DNA from: Hydrogenophaga sp.
Lineage (GTDB): Bacteria > Pseudomonadota > Gammaproteobacteria > Burkholderiales > Burkholderiaceae_C
Length of the DNA stretch: 64,000 nucleotides
Assembly: GCF_026125785.1 (NCBI RefSeq)
Contig: NZ_JAHCKL010000004.1
Span: forward strand, 186,001 to 250,000
Direction: 5' to 3'
The notes beneath the pieces were generated by a model, which had not been told where the DNA came from, searched no databases, and worked only from the letters and a program-made list of their open reading frames with translations. Position 1 is the stretch's first letter; each line of letters starts with the position of its first letter. Both the position numbers and the translations under genes were made by a program. Shown here in pieces: positions 44,101 to 55,149 of this stretch.

Positions 44101-46197
44101 ATGAGCAACACGAACCTCACCCCCCATGACGCGCGCCTGCGCGTGGCCGTCGACATCGGCGGCACCTTCACCGACATGGCCGCCTTCGACGAAGTCACCG
44201 GCCAGCTGCTGTTCGGCAAGGCCTTGTCCACCCACGGCCAGCTGGTCGACGGCATCCAGGCCACGCTGGACAGCGCCGACATCGATCTGCGCGACGGCCA
44301 CCTGTTTCTGCACGGCTCCACCATCGCCATCAACACCCTGCTGGAGCGCAACGGCGCCAAGACCGCGCTGCTGATCACCGAGGGCTTTCGCGATATCTAT
44401 GAGATCGGCCGCGTCAACCGGCCCGATGCCTACAACCTCTTCTTCAACAAGCACGAGCCGCTGGTCAAGCGATCGCTGCGCTACGAGGTGGCCGAGCGCC
44501 TGCGCGCCGACGGCAGCACGCACAAGGCGCTGGACGAGGCCGCCGTGCGCGAGCTGGCGCGCGAACTCGGCGGCAAGAACATCGAGGCCGTGGCCGTGCT
44601 GCTGCTGCACTCCTACCGCAACCCGGCGCACGAACAGCGCGTGAAACAGATCCTGCAGGAAGAACTGCCCGGTGCCTTTGTCTGCGCCTCGCACGAACTC
44701 AGCCAGGAATACCGCGAGTTCGAGCGCGTCTCCACCGCCGTGGCCAACGCCTACGTGGGCCCGCGCGTCTCGGCCTACCTGGGCCAGCTCGAAGAGCACC
44801 TGAGCCACAAGGGCTTCGAGGGCGACTTCTACGTGGTGCAGTCCACCGGCGGCCTGTTCCCCAGCGAACACGCACGGCGCGACTGCGTGCGCATGCTCGA
44901 ATCCGGCCCTGCGGCCGGCGTGATCGGCGCGCAGGCCATCTGCGCCCAGCTCGGCATGGGCGACGCCATCGCCTTCGACATGGGCGGCACCACCGCCAAG
45001 GCCGGCGTCATCAGCGAAGGCCGGCCGCTGACCACCGGCAGCGCGCTCATCGGCGGCTACGAGCGCGCCCTGCCGATCCAGATCCCCATGATGGACATCC
45101 ACGAAGTCGGCACCGGCGGCGGCTCCATCGCCCGCGTGGAAACCGGCAACGCCCTGCGCGTGGGCCCGCAGAGCGCGGGCTCCATCCCCGGCCCCGTGGC
45201 CTACGGCCGCGGCGGCACCGAACCCACCGTGACCGACGCCAACCTCGTGCTCGGCCGCCTCGACGCCGACCACTTCCTCGGCGGCGAGCTCAAGCTCGAT
45301 CTCGCCGGCACGCAGCGCCAGATGGAAGAGCGCGTGGCCAAGCCCCTGGGGCTGGACGCCACCGCCGCCGCCGACGGCATCCTGCGCATCGCGGTCACGC
45401 AGATGTCGCACGCCGTGAAGGCCGTCACCACCGAGCGCGGCCTGGACGCGGGCAGCTTCACCATGGTGGTCTACGGCGGCGCCGGCCCGCTGCACGCCTC
45501 GGCCATCGCGCGCGAGATCGGCATCCGCAAGGTGCTCATCCCGTACGCGCCGGGCTATTTCTCGGCCTACGGCATGCTGTTCTCCGACCTGCGCTACGAC
45601 TACGTGCGCTCGGTGTTCCGCAAGCTCAACGACGTCTCCTTCGACGAGATCGAGGCGCTCTACAAAGGCATGGAAGACGAAGGCCGTGCCGCGCTCGCCG
45701 CCTCGGGCATCACGCCCGACGGCATCGTCATCGAGCGCGCGGCCGACATGCGCTACGTCGGCCAGGAACACGCCGTCACGGTCGACCTGCCCGGCGCCTT
45801 CTTCGTCGACAAGGACCGCTCGGCCATCAAGAACCACTTCGACCAGGTGCACAAGGTGCGCTACGGCACCTCCGCGCCCAAGGAGGCGGCCGACCTCGTG
45901 AGCCTGCGCGTGACCGTGCTCGGCACCATGAAGAAGCCGCCGCGCCACCACGTGGACGAAGGCGCGGCGCAGCCCGAAGCCGCCGCCCTGCGCGGCACCA
46001 AGCCGGTGTACTTCCGCGCCGGTGGCTGGGCCGACACGCCGGTCTACAAGCGCGACGCGCTGCGCGCCGGCAACGTCATCGCCGGCCCGGCCCTGATCGA
46101 AGAACACGCCTCCACCACCGTGGTCCAGCCCGGCGACGAACTGCGCGTCGACGGCCTGGGCAACCTGCAAATCGCCATCGGGAGCGACCGCTCATGA
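44101..46197 (+). CDS. Hydantoinase/oxoprolinase family protein, subunit A (HyuA type)
   Basis: 698-residue ATP-dependent subunit of the N-methylhydantoinase/acetone carboxylase superfamily. It begins with the actin-like phosphate loop RVAVDIGGTFTDMAAFDE; a second nucleotide-binding motif is FDMGGTTAKAGVISEG; and EVGTGGGSIARVETGNALRVGPQSAG is family-typical. It should phosphorylate or open a cyclic amide or carboxylate with HyuB. The ATG at 44101 begins the family sequence. The frame is open far upstream, but that is a shadow of the preceding gene. The stop overlaps hyuB by four bases. Confidence 0.92.
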   Translation: MSNTNLTPHDARLRVAVDIGGTFTDMAAFDEVTGQLLFGKALSTHGQLVDGIQATLDSADIDLRDGHLFLHGSTIAINTLLERNGAKTALLITEGFRDIYEIGRVNRPDAYNLFFNKHEPLVKRSLRYEVAERLRADGSTHKALDEAAVRELARELGGKNIEAVAVLLLHSYRNPAHEQRVKQILQEELPGAFVCASHELSQEYREFERVSTAVANAYVGPRVSAYLGQLEEHLSHKGFEGDFYVVQSTGGLFPSEHARRDCVRMLESGPAAGVIGAQAICAQLGMGDAIAFDMGGTTAKAGVISEGRPLTTGSALIGGYERALPIQIPMMDIHEVGTGGGSIARVETGNALRVGPQSAGSIPGPVAYGRGGTEPTVTDANLVLGRLDADHFLGGELKLDLAGTQRQMEERVAKPLGLDATAAADGILRIAVTQMSHAVKAVTTERGLDAGSFTMVVYGGAGPLHASAIAREIGIRKVLIPYAPGYFSAYGMLFSDLRYDYVRSVFRKLNDVSFDEIEALYKGMEDEGRAALAASGITPDGIVIERAADMRYVGQEHAVTVDLPGAFFVDKDRSAIKNHFDQVHKVRYGTSAPKEAADLVSLRVTVLGTMKKPPRHHVDEGAAQPEAAALRGTKPVYFRAGGWADTPVYKRDALRAGNVIAGPALIEEHASTTVVQPGDELRVDGLGNLQIAIGSDRS

Positions 46198-47951
46198 ACG
46201 CACGAGACCTGCCCACCACGACGGTCGACCCCGTCACCGTCGAAATCATCCGCAACGGCCTCTTTGCCGTGACGGAGGAGATGAAGACCAACCTCACCCG
46301 CACCGCCTACAACCTCATCATCTATGAGGCGCTGGACTTCACGGTCGGCCTGTTCACGAAAGAGGGCGACACCGTCTCCATCGGCCTGGGCCTGCCCATG
46401 TTCATCCGCGGCATGGCCGAGACGGTGAAGGCCAAGATCAAGCACTTCGGCGTGGAGAACATCAAGCCCGGCGACATCCTCGTCACCAACGACGCCTACA
46501 CCACCGGCAGCCACCTCAACCACTTCACCTTCACCATGCCGGTGTTCCACGAAGGCCAGCTCGAAGGCTTCACCTGCTGCATGGCGCACTGGCTCGACGT
46601 GGGCGGCACCCTGGGCAACGTGACCACCGACATCTTCAGCGAAGGCATCCAGATCCCGATCGTGAAGTACCAGCGCGAAGGCGTGGTCAACCAGGACCTG
46701 ATCGACATCATCGCCATGAACGTGCGCATGCCCGAGCGCGCGCTGGGCGACCTGCGCGCGCAGATCACCGCCATCACCACCGGCGAGCGCCGCTACGTGG
46801 AGCTGCTGCAGCGCTACGGCGCCGACGCGGTCAACGGCTCGATCCGCCAGATCATGGACTCCAGCGAAGCCGTGGCGCGCAAGAACACGCTCTCCATCCC
46901 CGACGGCGTGTACGAAGCCGAGTCCTACATGGACGACGACGGCCTGGAGATCGGCAAGCGCATCCCCATCCGCGTGAAGGTCACCGTGCAGGGCGACGAG
47001 ATGACGGTGGACCTCTCCGACGTGAGCAAGCAGGTGCGCGGCTTCTACAACTCGGGCTTCACCACCGGCATCGCCTGCGCGCAGGTGGCCTACAAGTGCC
47101 TCACCACGCCCACCGATTATCCCGTGAACGACGGCAGCTTCCGCTCGCTCAAGGTCATCATGCCCATGGGCACCGTCATCAGCGCCGAGCGCCCCTACCC
47201 GATGCGCGTGTGGATGACCTTCCCCATGACGGTGATCGACACCATCTTCAAGGCGCTCGCGCCCGCCATTCCCGACCGCGCCATCGCCGGCCACCACGCC
47301 GACCTGGTGTTCCCCAACATCCACGGCATCTCGCCCGAAGACGGCCGCCTGTTCATCGTCGGCATCGGCCCGCTGGGCGGCGGCTGGGGTGCCAAGAGCA
47401 CCGAAGACGGCGTGTCCGTCACCGTCTGCATCAACGACGGCGACACCCACAACAGCCCGACCGAGCAGCTCGAAGCCAAGTACCCCGTGCTGGTCGAGAA
47501 ATACGAGATCCGCCAGGACAGCGCGGGCGCCGGCAAGTACCGCGGCGGCCTGGGGGCCGAGATGGTGGTGCAGGCGCTCTCGCCCTTCACCGTCACCACC
47601 CGCATCGACCGCGTGCACTGCAAACCCTGGGGCCTGGAAGGCGGCGGCGACGCCATGGGCAACGGCCTGGCCGTGCGCCACAAGGGCGAGTGGAAGAGCG
47701 ACCACCTCAACGCCAAGATCTTCAACGTGCGCCTGGAACGCGGCGACGCCTACAAGATGCTCTCGGGTGGCGGCGGGGGCTTTGGAAGCCCGCTGGAGCG
47801 CGAGGCCGAGAAGGTGGCCGAAGACGTGCGCGAAGGCTACGTGAGCGCCGAGGTGGCGCGCGAGGTCTACCGCGTGGCGCTGGACGACCAGCAGCAACTC
47901 GACGCCGCCGCCACGCTCAAGCTGCGCGCCGCTGCCGCCGCGCAGGCCTGA
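46194..47951 (+). CDS. Hydantoinase B/oxoprolinase family protein (HyuB type)
   Basis: 585-residue partner of HyuA. It opens with DPVTVEIIRNGLFAVTEEMKT, the family hallmark, followed by GDILVTNDAYTTGSHLNHFT and HWLDVGGTLGNVTTD; the histidines and acidic residues in these segments are probable metal ligands. The C-terminal part holds GGGGGFGSPLEREAEKV. With HyuA it forms an ATP-driven amidohydrolase or carboxylase. The reaction may be hydantoin, oxoproline or carboxylation-type; no gamma subunit of acetone carboxylase is present. It is translationally coupled to HyuA and 1 base from the next start. Confidence 0.92.
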   Translation: MNARDLPTTTVDPVTVEIIRNGLFAVTEEMKTNLTRTAYNLIIYEALDFTVGLFTKEGDTVSIGLGLPMFIRGMAETVKAKIKHFGVENIKPGDILVTNDAYTTGSHLNHFTFTMPVFHEGQLEGFTCCMAHWLDVGGTLGNVTTDIFSEGIQIPIVKYQREGVVNQDLIDIIAMNVRMPERALGDLRAQITAITTGERRYVELLQRYGADAVNGSIRQIMDSSEAVARKNTLSIPDGVYEAESYMDDDGLEIGKRIPIRVKVTVQGDEMTVDLSDVSKQVRGFYNSGFTTGIACAQVAYKCLTTPTDYPVNDGSFRSLKVIMPMGTVISAERPYPMRVWMTFPMTVIDTIFKALAPAIPDRAIAGHHADLVFPNIHGISPEDGRLFIVGIGPLGGGWGAKSTEDGVSVTVCINDGDTHNSPTEQLEAKYPVLVEKYEIRQDSAGAGKYRGGLGAEMVVQALSPFTVTTRIDRVHCKPWGLEGGGDAMGNGLAVRHKGEWKSDHLNAKIFNVRLERGDAYKMLSGGGGGFGSPLEREAEKVAEDVREGYVSAEVAREVYRVALDDQQQLDAAATLKLRAAAAAQA

Positions 47952-47952
47952 G

Positions 47953-48336
47953 ATGGACGCCGCCACCGTGGCAGCCGCCGACCCACGCGCCGCCCACCTG
48001 CTCGGCCTGTGGAGCCGCCTGAGCGCCCAGCACGTCACGCTGGGCTCGGGTTGCGGCTGCGGCGTGGGCGGGGTCAGCGTCTCGCTGCAGGACTTCGAGC
48101 TCGACATCGCCGACTACCTCTGGGCCGAAAGCGAGCGCCTGGGCGTGCACAGCGTGGAAGCCTTCCTGCTGCAGCCCGGGCCGATCCATGAACAGCCCCA
48201 GCCGGTGATGAACCTGCTCACGCGCCTGGAGGCGGGCGAGGCCGACGAGGCCGACGCCGACTGGCTGCTCACGCGGCTGGCGCGCACGCTCGAATCCTTT
48301 GCCAAGCTGCACGGCCCGGCGGCCTCCAACGGATAG
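47953..48336 (+). CDS. Uncharacterised small protein with GSGCGCG motif, in a hydantoinase-CobW cassette
   Basis: 127-residue protein that I do not recognise. It starts one base after the hyuB stop and ends 7 bases before the GTPase gene, so it is part of the operon. Visible features are an N-terminal helix, the motif [10 protein letters not shown] (C34 and C36, the only cysteines), a [17 protein letters not shown] segment, and an acidic/leucine-rich C-terminal helix. There is no signal peptide. A closely spaced Cys pair next to a CobW-type GTPase suggests a metal-binding or metal-accepting partner of the HyuAB enzyme, which is inference only. Confidence 0.75.
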   Translation: MDAATVAAADPRAAHLLGLWSRLSAQHVTLGSGCGCGVGGVSVSLQDFELDIADYLWAESERLGVHSVEAFLLQPGPIHEQPQPVMNLLTRLEAGEADEADADWLLTRLARTLESFAKLHGPAASNG

Positions 48337-48343
48337 CCCGGCC

Positions 48344-49455
<1,112 letters not shown>

Positions 49456-49459
<4 letters not shown>

Positions 49460-50442
49460 CGGCCAAACACTGGATCACCACCCTGGTGATCGCCGCGAGC
49501 AGCATCGCGCTGCTGCCCGCTGCCCACGGGCAGAGCGCGTCCGGCAAATTTCCCGACAACATGATCAAGCTCATCGTGCCCTTCGCGGCCGGTGGTGGCG
49601 TGGACGGCGCGGCGCGCCTGCTCGCCAGACAGCTGCAGACCGACCTGGGCGTGACCGTGGTGGTGGACAACCGCGCCGGTGGCAGCGGCACCATCGGTGG
49701 CAAGGCCGTGCAGACCGCGCACGCCGACGGCTACACCCTGCTGTTCTCCGCCGCCACACACGTGCTCGCCAGCCACGTGATGGCCACACCGCCCTACGAC
49801 CCGGTGACCGACTTCACCCCCGTGGCCCGCACCGGCGAGGCGCCGCTGCTCATCGTCATTCCGCCCACCGCGCCGCAGAAGAACCTGCGCGAGGTGATCG
49901 ACGCGGCCGGCAAATCCGGCAACAACTGGAACGCCGCCATCCCCGCGCTCGGCGCGCCCAGCCACCTGGCCACGTTGCTCCTGGCCAAGCAGGGCAAGGT
50001 CAACTTCACCATGACGCCCTACCGAGGCACCGCGCCCGCCGCCACCGACGTGGCCGGCGGCCACGTGCAGGTGCTGGTGGACTCCATCATCTCCCTGCAA
50101 CCCATGGCCAAGGGCGGGCGCGTGAAACCCATCGCCCAGACCGGCGCCAAGCGCAGCAGCGTCGCCCCCGACGTGCCCACGGCGGCCGAAAGCGGCTACC
50201 CGGGCCTGGTGTACGTGTCGTGGTACGGCGTGTGGGCGCCCAAGGGCACGCCAGACGACCGCGTGCAATTCCTCAACAAAGCCATCAACAAGGCCACGGA
50301 AGAACTCGCCAAGGCCGGCTCGCTCGCCTCGCTGGGCGTGGAGCCGGTGGTGGAGTCGGTCGACAGCTTCCGCAAATACATCGCGACCGATGTCGCGCAG
50401 AGCGCGGGCCTGCTGAAAGAGGCGGGGTTCAAGCCGGAGTGA
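49456..50442 (+). CDS. Bug-family (TTT) substrate-binding protein
   Basis: 328-residue periplasmic receptor coupled to the CobW gene by an ATGA overlap, so it is the last gene of the hydantoinase unit. The signal peptide ([20 protein letters not shown]) ends before [43 protein letters not shown] and [19 protein letters not shown] are the family loops. Its position suggests it captures the HyuAB substrate. The partner membrane subunits are absent here. Confidence 0.92.
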
Positions 50443-50452
50443 GGCGGCGCCC

Positions 50453-51364
50453 TCAGAACACCGAGAGCCCGGTGCGCGCGGCGAACAGCTCCAGCGCCTG
50501 CATGCCCAGCAGCGAGTTGCCCGTGGCGTCCAGCGCGGGGGACCACACGCACAGGCTCAGGTGGTCGGGCACCACCGCCACAATGCCACCGCCCACGCCG
50601 CTCTTGCAGGGCAGGCCGATGCGAAAGGCGAACTCACCGGCCGCGTCGTAGGTGCCGCAGGTCAGCATCAGCGCGTTGATCCGGCGCGTCTGGCGTTCGG
50701 TCAGCAGCGGCTCGCCGCTGAACGGGTGCCGGCCGTCGCGGCACAGGAAACCCGTGGCGCGCGCCAGCTGCAGGCAGCTCATGCGCACCGCGCAGTGGTG
50801 GAAATAGGCATCGAGCACGGTGGCGACATCGTTGTCGATCTTGCCGAAGCTCTTCATGAAGTTGCCCAGCGCGATGTTGCGAAAGCCGGTGGCGGCCTCC
50901 GATGCCGCCACCTCCTCGTCGAAGTGCACGGGCTCGCCGCACAGGCTCGACACCAGCTCCAGCATGGCCGCCTTCGGATCGCCCTGGCTCACCAGCCGGT
51001 CCGTGACGGCGATCGCACCGGCGTTGATGAACGGGTTGCGCGGCGTCCCTTGCTCGGCCTCCAGCTGCACCAGCGAGTTGAAAGGGTTGCCCGAGGGTTC
51101 CCGCCCGATGCGCGCCCACAGGCCCTCGCCCATGGCGCGCATGCCCATGGTCAGGGCAAAGAGTTTGGAGATGCTCTGGATCGAGAAGGGCGTGTCGCTG
51201 TCGCCGGCCTGCGCCTCCTGGCCGTCGCAGGTGCGCAAGGCGATGCCGAACTGCGCCGCCGGCACGCGCGCCAGCGCAGGGATGTAATCTGCCACCTGCC
51301 CTTGCTCGCCCAGCCGGGGCCGCAGGGTGGTGACGATCTCTTCGAGGATGGACTGGAACCGCAT
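50453..51364 (-). CDS. glsA: Glutaminase
   Basis: 303-residue beta-lactamase-fold amidase hydrolysing glutamine to glutamate and ammonia. The SxxK motif is in FSIQSISKLFALT; further family blocks are GREPSGNPFNSLVQLE, NPFINAGAIAVTD, and KSGVGGGIVAVVPDHLS. The length equals the E. coli enzymes. The ATG at 51364 follows the uvrA-like gene by 14 bases on the same strand, so it may be co-transcribed. It converges on the Bug gene with 10 bases between stops. Confidence 0.96.
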   Translation of the reverse strand: MRFQSILEEIVTTLRPRLGEQGQVADYIPALARVPAAQFGIALRTCDGQEAQAGDSDTPFSIQSISKLFALTMGMRAMGEGLWARIGREPSGNPFNSLVQLEAEQGTPRNPFINAGAIAVTDRLVSQGDPKAAMLELVSSLCGEPVHFDEEVAASEAATGFRNIALGNFMKSFGKIDNDVATVLDAYFHHCAVRMSCLQLARATGFLCRDGRHPFSGEPLLTERQTRRINALMLTCGTYDAAGEFAFRIGLPCKSGVGGGIVAVVPDHLSLCVWSPALDATGNSLLGMQALELFAARTGLSVF

Positions 51365-51378
51365 CGCGCGATTGTCGG

Positions 51379-53970
51379 TCAGCGTGCACCGAGCGCGGCC
51401 GCCAGGTGGGGCGCCGTCGGGCTCGCGTGGCAGGCCGCCACCGCCTCGGGCGTGCCCGCAGCCACGATGCGCCCGCCCTCGTGGCCCGGGCCCGGGCCCA
51501 CGTCCAGCACCCAGTCGCAGGCGGCCACCACGCGCATGTCGTGCTCCACCATCACCACCGTGTTGCCGGCGTCCACCAGCGCATTGAGCTGCGCCATCAG
51601 CCGGTCCACATCGGCGGCGTGCAGGCCGGTGGTGGGCTCGTCCAGCACATAGAGCGTGTCGCCGCGCTGGGGCCGTTGCAGTTCCGTGGCCAGCTTGATG
51701 CGCTGCGCCTCGCCGCCCGAGAGCTCGGTGGCCGGCTGGCCCAGCCGCAGGTAGCCCAGGCCGATGTCCTGCAGCAGCTTCAGCGGCCGGTGGATCGCCG
51801 GGACATCGTGGAAAAACGCCACGCCTTCCTCCACCGTCATGGCCAGCACCTCGGCGATGTTCTTGCCGGCATGGGTGATCTGCAAGGTCTTCGCGTTGTA
51901 GCGCTGGCCGCCGCAGGTGGCGCACGGCGCGTACACGCTGGGCATGAAAAGCAGCTCCACCTGCACAAAGCCCTCGCCTTCGCAGGTCTCGCATCGGCCG
52001 CCCGGCACGTTGAACGAGAAGCGGCCTGCGCCCCATCGCCGCGCCCGCGCCGCCGGCTCCGCCGCGAAGCGCGCCCGCACCGCGTCGAACAGCCCGGTGT
52101 AAGTCGCGAGGTTCGAGCGTGGCGTGCGGCCGATCGGCTTCTGATCGACCCGCACCAGGCGGCCAAACGCGTCGGCACCGGCCTCGATCCGGCCGCCGGC
52201 CACCACCGCGCCGCCGACCGCGCTGGCCTCGGCGGTCTCGGGGCCGCCCGCGTCGTGCCGGGCCGGCTCGTGGCCCAGGTGGTCGGCCATGAGGTCCACC
52301 AGCGCATGGCCCACCAGGCTGGACTTGCCCGAACCCGACACGCCGGTCACGGCGCTCAGCACGCCGATCGGAAAAGCCGCGTCGAGCTGGTGCAGGTTGT
52401 TGCAGGTCACGCCGGCCAGCTTCAGCCAGCCCTGCGGTGGGCGCACCGCCCGCCTGCGCGGCTTCGCCGCCGCGAAGAGGTGGCGCGCGGTGTGGGAGCC
52501 TTTCACGTGGCGCAGGCCCGCCGGCGGGCCGCTGTAGAGCACGCGCCCGCCGTTCTCGCCCGCTTCGGGCCCCACGTCCACGATCCAGTCCGCGTGCTTC
52601 ATCACCGCGAGATCGTGCTCCACCACGAAGAGCGAATTGCCCGCGCGCTTGAGCCGGTCCAGCGCCGCCAGCAGCGCCACGCCGTCGGCCGGGTGCAGGC
52701 CTGCCGAGGGTTCGTCCAGCACGTAGAGCACGCCAAAAAGGTTGGCGTGGATCTGCGTGGCCAGCCGCACGCGCTGCAGCTCGCCGGACGACAGGGTGGG
52801 CGTCTGCCGGTCGAGCGACAGATAGCCCAGGCCGATGTCCTCCAGCGTTTTGACGCGCTCCAGCACGTTCTGGGCGATCCGTTGCGCGGCGATGCGTTTC
52901 TCTTGCGAGAGGTGCGGCGTTCGCAGCACGTCCGCAGCGCCCTCGTGGCCCTGGCGCGGGGCACTGGCCCGGCGCCCGCGGCCTGCGGGGGCCGCCGCCA
53001 GCCGGCCTGCGGCCGCCGGTTCGAGCACCTGCGCCAGCCGGGCCAGCGGCAGGCGGGCCAGTTCGCCGATGTCCAGGCCGGCGAAGGTCACCGAGAGCGC
53101 CTCGGCCTTGAGGCGCTTGCCCTGGCACGAAGGACACACCGTGCCCGACATGAAGCGCGCCACGCGGCGCTTCATCAGCTCGCTGGAAGTCGTCGCGAAA
53201 GTCTGCAGCACATACTTGCGCACGCCGGTGAAGGTGCCCTGGTAACTCGGCTCCATCTTGCGGCGCAGCGCGGCGCGCGTCTGGGCCGGGGAGAAGCCGG
53301 CATACACCGGCACGGTGGGCTGCTCATCGGTGAACAGAATCCAGTGCCGGTCCTTCTGGGGCAAATCGCGCCATGGCGTGTCCACGTCGTAGCCCAGCGT
53401 CACCAGAATGTCGCGCAGGTTCTGCCCGTGCCAGGCGGGCGGCCACGCTGCGATGGCGCGCTCGCGGATGGTCAGCGTGTCGTCCGGCACCATGGCCTTC
53501 TCGGTCACGTCGTACACAAACCCCAGCCCCTGGCAGACCGGGCAGGCGCCCTGGGGGGTGTGGGGCGAAAAGTCTTCGGCGAACAGCATGGTCTGCCCGC
53601 GCGGATACAGGCCGGCACGCGAGTACAGCATGCGCAGCAGGTTGGAGATCATCGAAACCGAACCCAGCGTGGAGCGCGAGCCGGCCGAGCCCCTGGGCTG
53701 CTGCAGCGCCACGGCCGGCGGCAGCCCTTCGATGCTGTCCACATCGGGTGTGCCGACCTGATCGATCAGCCGCCGGGCATACGGCGAGACCGAGTCGAAG
53801 TAACGCCGCTGCGCCTCCGCGTAGATGGTGCCGAAGGCCAGCGAGGACTTGCCGGAGCCGGAGATGCCGGTGAAGACGACCAGCGCGTTGCGCGGCGCGT
53901 CCACATCCACGTTTTTGAGGTTGTGCTCCCGTGCGCCGCGCACGCTCACGAACTCGAAGGTTTTTTTCAC
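51379..53970 (-). CDS. UvrA-like ATPase lacking the UvrB-binding module (class II UvrA)
   Basis: 863-residue tandem ABC ATPase. Both halves have Walker A ([18 protein letters not shown]), signatures ([24 protein letters not shown]) and Walker B ([22 protein letters not shown]). The zinc finger CETC...CATC is present. After RAGLYP the protein passes directly to CPVCQGLG, so the UvrB-interacting domain is missing. Class II UvrA proteins are linked to drug tolerance or auxiliary DNA damage recognition rather than nucleotide excision. The start is uncertain: GTG at 53970 begins family sequence (KKTFEF), and a start at 54066 is possible. Confidence 0.88.
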   Translation of the reverse strand: MKKTFEFVSVRGAREHNLKNVDVDAPRNALVVFTGISGSGKSSLAFGTIYAEAQRRYFDSVSPYARRLIDQVGTPDVDSIEGLPPAVALQQPRGSAGSRSTLGSVSMISNLLRMLYSRAGLYPRGQTMLFAEDFSPHTPQGACPVCQGLGFVYDVTEKAMVPDDTLTIRERAIAAWPPAWHGQNLRDILVTLGYDVDTPWRDLPQKDRHWILFTDEQPTVPVYAGFSPAQTRAALRRKMEPSYQGTFTGVRKYVLQTFATTSSELMKRRVARFMSGTVCPSCQGKRLKAEALSVTFAGLDIGELARLPLARLAQVLEPAAAGRLAAAPAGRGRRASAPRQGHEGAADVLRTPHLSQEKRIAAQRIAQNVLERVKTLEDIGLGYLSLDRQTPTLSSGELQRVRLATQIHANLFGVLYVLDEPSAGLHPADGVALLAALDRLKRAGNSLFVVEHDLAVMKHADWIVDVGPEAGENGGRVLYSGPPAGLRHVKGSHTARHLFAAAKPRRRAVRPPQGWLKLAGVTCNNLHQLDAAFPIGVLSAVTGVSGSGKSSLVGHALVDLMADHLGHEPARHDAGGPETAEASAVGGAVVAGGRIEAGADAFGRLVRVDQKPIGRTPRSNLATYTGLFDAVRARFAAEPAARARRWGAGRFSFNVPGGRCETCEGEGFVQVELLFMPSVYAPCATCGGQRYNAKTLQITHAGKNIAEVLAMTVEEGVAFFHDVPAIHRPLKLLQDIGLGYLRLGQPATELSGGEAQRIKLATELQRPQRGDTLYVLDEPTTGLHAADVDRLMAQLNALVDAGNTVVMVEHDMRVVAACDWVLDVGPGPGHEGGRIVAAGTPEAVAACHASPTAPHLAAALGAR

Positions 53971-54111
53971 AGGCGCACTTTGTTCAATGCCCGGGGCCGA
54001 CAGGGCCACCGGTTGCCTTGAAGCTTGGCACGCGCCCAGGCCCGACGGCAGCGGCGCATGGCCCACGTGGCTGTCGGACGCGTCCGACGCGCGCGCCGCT
54101 CGTCGCCCCCG

Positions 54112-55014
54112 TCAAGTGGCCGCTCGTGCCGCGCACACCGCCAGCACGAGGCCGCGCAACCACTGGTGCGCCGGATCGGCCTGCAACCGGGGGTGCCATA
54201 GCAAGGACACACGGATCTCGGGCAGGGCGAACGGCAGCACAAAGCTGTGCATTCCCTCGCGCAGGACACCCGTGTGCCGCTCCGGAACACTGGCGATGAG
54301 ATCGGAAGCCCGCGCCAGCGCCACGGCCGTCGAGAACCCGCCCACGATGGTGACGATTTCGCGCTCCAGGCCCAGTGCGCTCAGGGCTTCGTCGATGGGG
54401 CCCTTGTCCCGCCCGCGCCGCGAGACCCCGATGTGCTGCCCCGCTGCGTAGCGCTCGGGCGTGAGCTTGCGCCGGGTCAGCGGGTGGCCGGCCCTCACCA
54501 CGCCAATGAAACGGTCGCGGAACAAAGCCTGCGCCCGCACCTCGGGGCCCATCGCCTCGCCGATCACGCCGGTCTCCAGATCGACGTCGCCCTCGCGCAG
54601 CGGCGCGCTGCCCTTGTCCGGCTTCTGAACGAAACACAGCCGCACGCCGGGGGCCTGTCGCCGCACGCGCTCCAGCAGCGCTGGCCCGAAGTTCTCCACA
54701 AAGCCTTCGCTGCTGCGCACCGTGAACGTGCGCTCCAGTTGCCGGAGATCGGGCGCCTGGCTGGGACGAAGCGCGGCCTGGGCATCCTGCACGAGCTGGG
54801 GCAGCTTCTCGCGAAGCTCGATCGCCCGTGGCGTGGGCACCAGACCCCGGCCCGCCCTCACCAGCAACGGATCGCCCACCACCTCGCGCAACCTCGCCAG
54901 GGTTCGGCTCATGGCCGAGGGGCTGAGCCTGAGCCGCTGCGCAGCGCGCGCCACGCTGCCCTCGGCGAGCAACACATCCAGCGCGACGAGCAGGTTGAGA
55001 TCGGGCATGGCCAT
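54112..55014 (-). CDS. LysR-family transcriptional regulator
   Basis: 300-residue DNA-binding regulator. The N-terminal winged helix (residues 5-60) has [23 protein letters not shown] and [23 protein letters not shown]. The effector domain follows. It is divergent from the MFS transporter at 55150 and probably controls it. A palindrome with LysR-type symmetry (55055-55071) lies between them. The ATG beginning MAMPDLN was chosen; the effector ligand is unknown. Confidence 0.92.
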   Translation of the reverse strand: MAMPDLNLLVALDVLLAEGSVARAAQRLRLSPSAMSRTLARLREVVGDPLLVRAGRGLVPTPRAIELREKLPQLVQDAQAALRPSQAPDLRQLERTFTVRSSEGFVENFGPALLERVRRQAPGVRLCFVQKPDKGSAPLREGDVDLETGVIGEAMGPEVRAQALFRDRFIGVVRAGHPLTRRKLTPERYAAGQHIGVSRRGRDKGPIDEALSALGLEREIVTIVGGFSTAVALARASDLIASVPERHTGVLREGMHSFVLPFALPEIRVSLLWHPRLQADPAHQWLRGLVLAVCAARAAT

Positions 55015-55054
55015 CGCCAAACCATAGCAGAGGCGGGGCCGACATGGCGTTCGA

Positions 55055-55071
55055 TGCACTTGCAAAGTGCA
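55055..55071. promoter_or_regulatory. Candidate LysR operator (TGCACTT-N3-AAGTGCA)
   Basis: A perfect seven-base inverted repeat with a three-base centre (GCA), between the divergent LysR and MFS genes. It lies 40 bases from the LysR start and 78 bases from the transporter start. The overlapping TTGCA/TGCAA halves also fit a T-N11-A layout. It is the obvious candidate for binding by the adjacent regulator. Confidence 0.65.
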
Positions 55072-55149
55072 AACCGTGCGCCTTCCGCCAGGCCAGAGGA
55101 ATCCCTACGCTGGAGGCAACCGAATCTCATCACGCCCAAGGACATCCCC

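Noticed and set aside
43585-46170. 861-codon open frame on the minus strand opposite hyuA
   Set aside because: Low-complexity Val/Gly/Ala/His-rich translation without any family features; it is the usual antisense shadow of a GC-rich gene. The same applies to the long frames at 46044-48107, 51406-54021 and 59640-62168.
47953-48336. The small protein as acetone carboxylase gamma subunit
   Set aside because: It is shorter and lacks the several zinc cysteines expected; only C34 and C36 are present.
54247-55149. Upstream extension of the MFS transporter frame
   Set aside because: It runs antisense through the LysR gene; family similarity begins only after the ATG at 55150.
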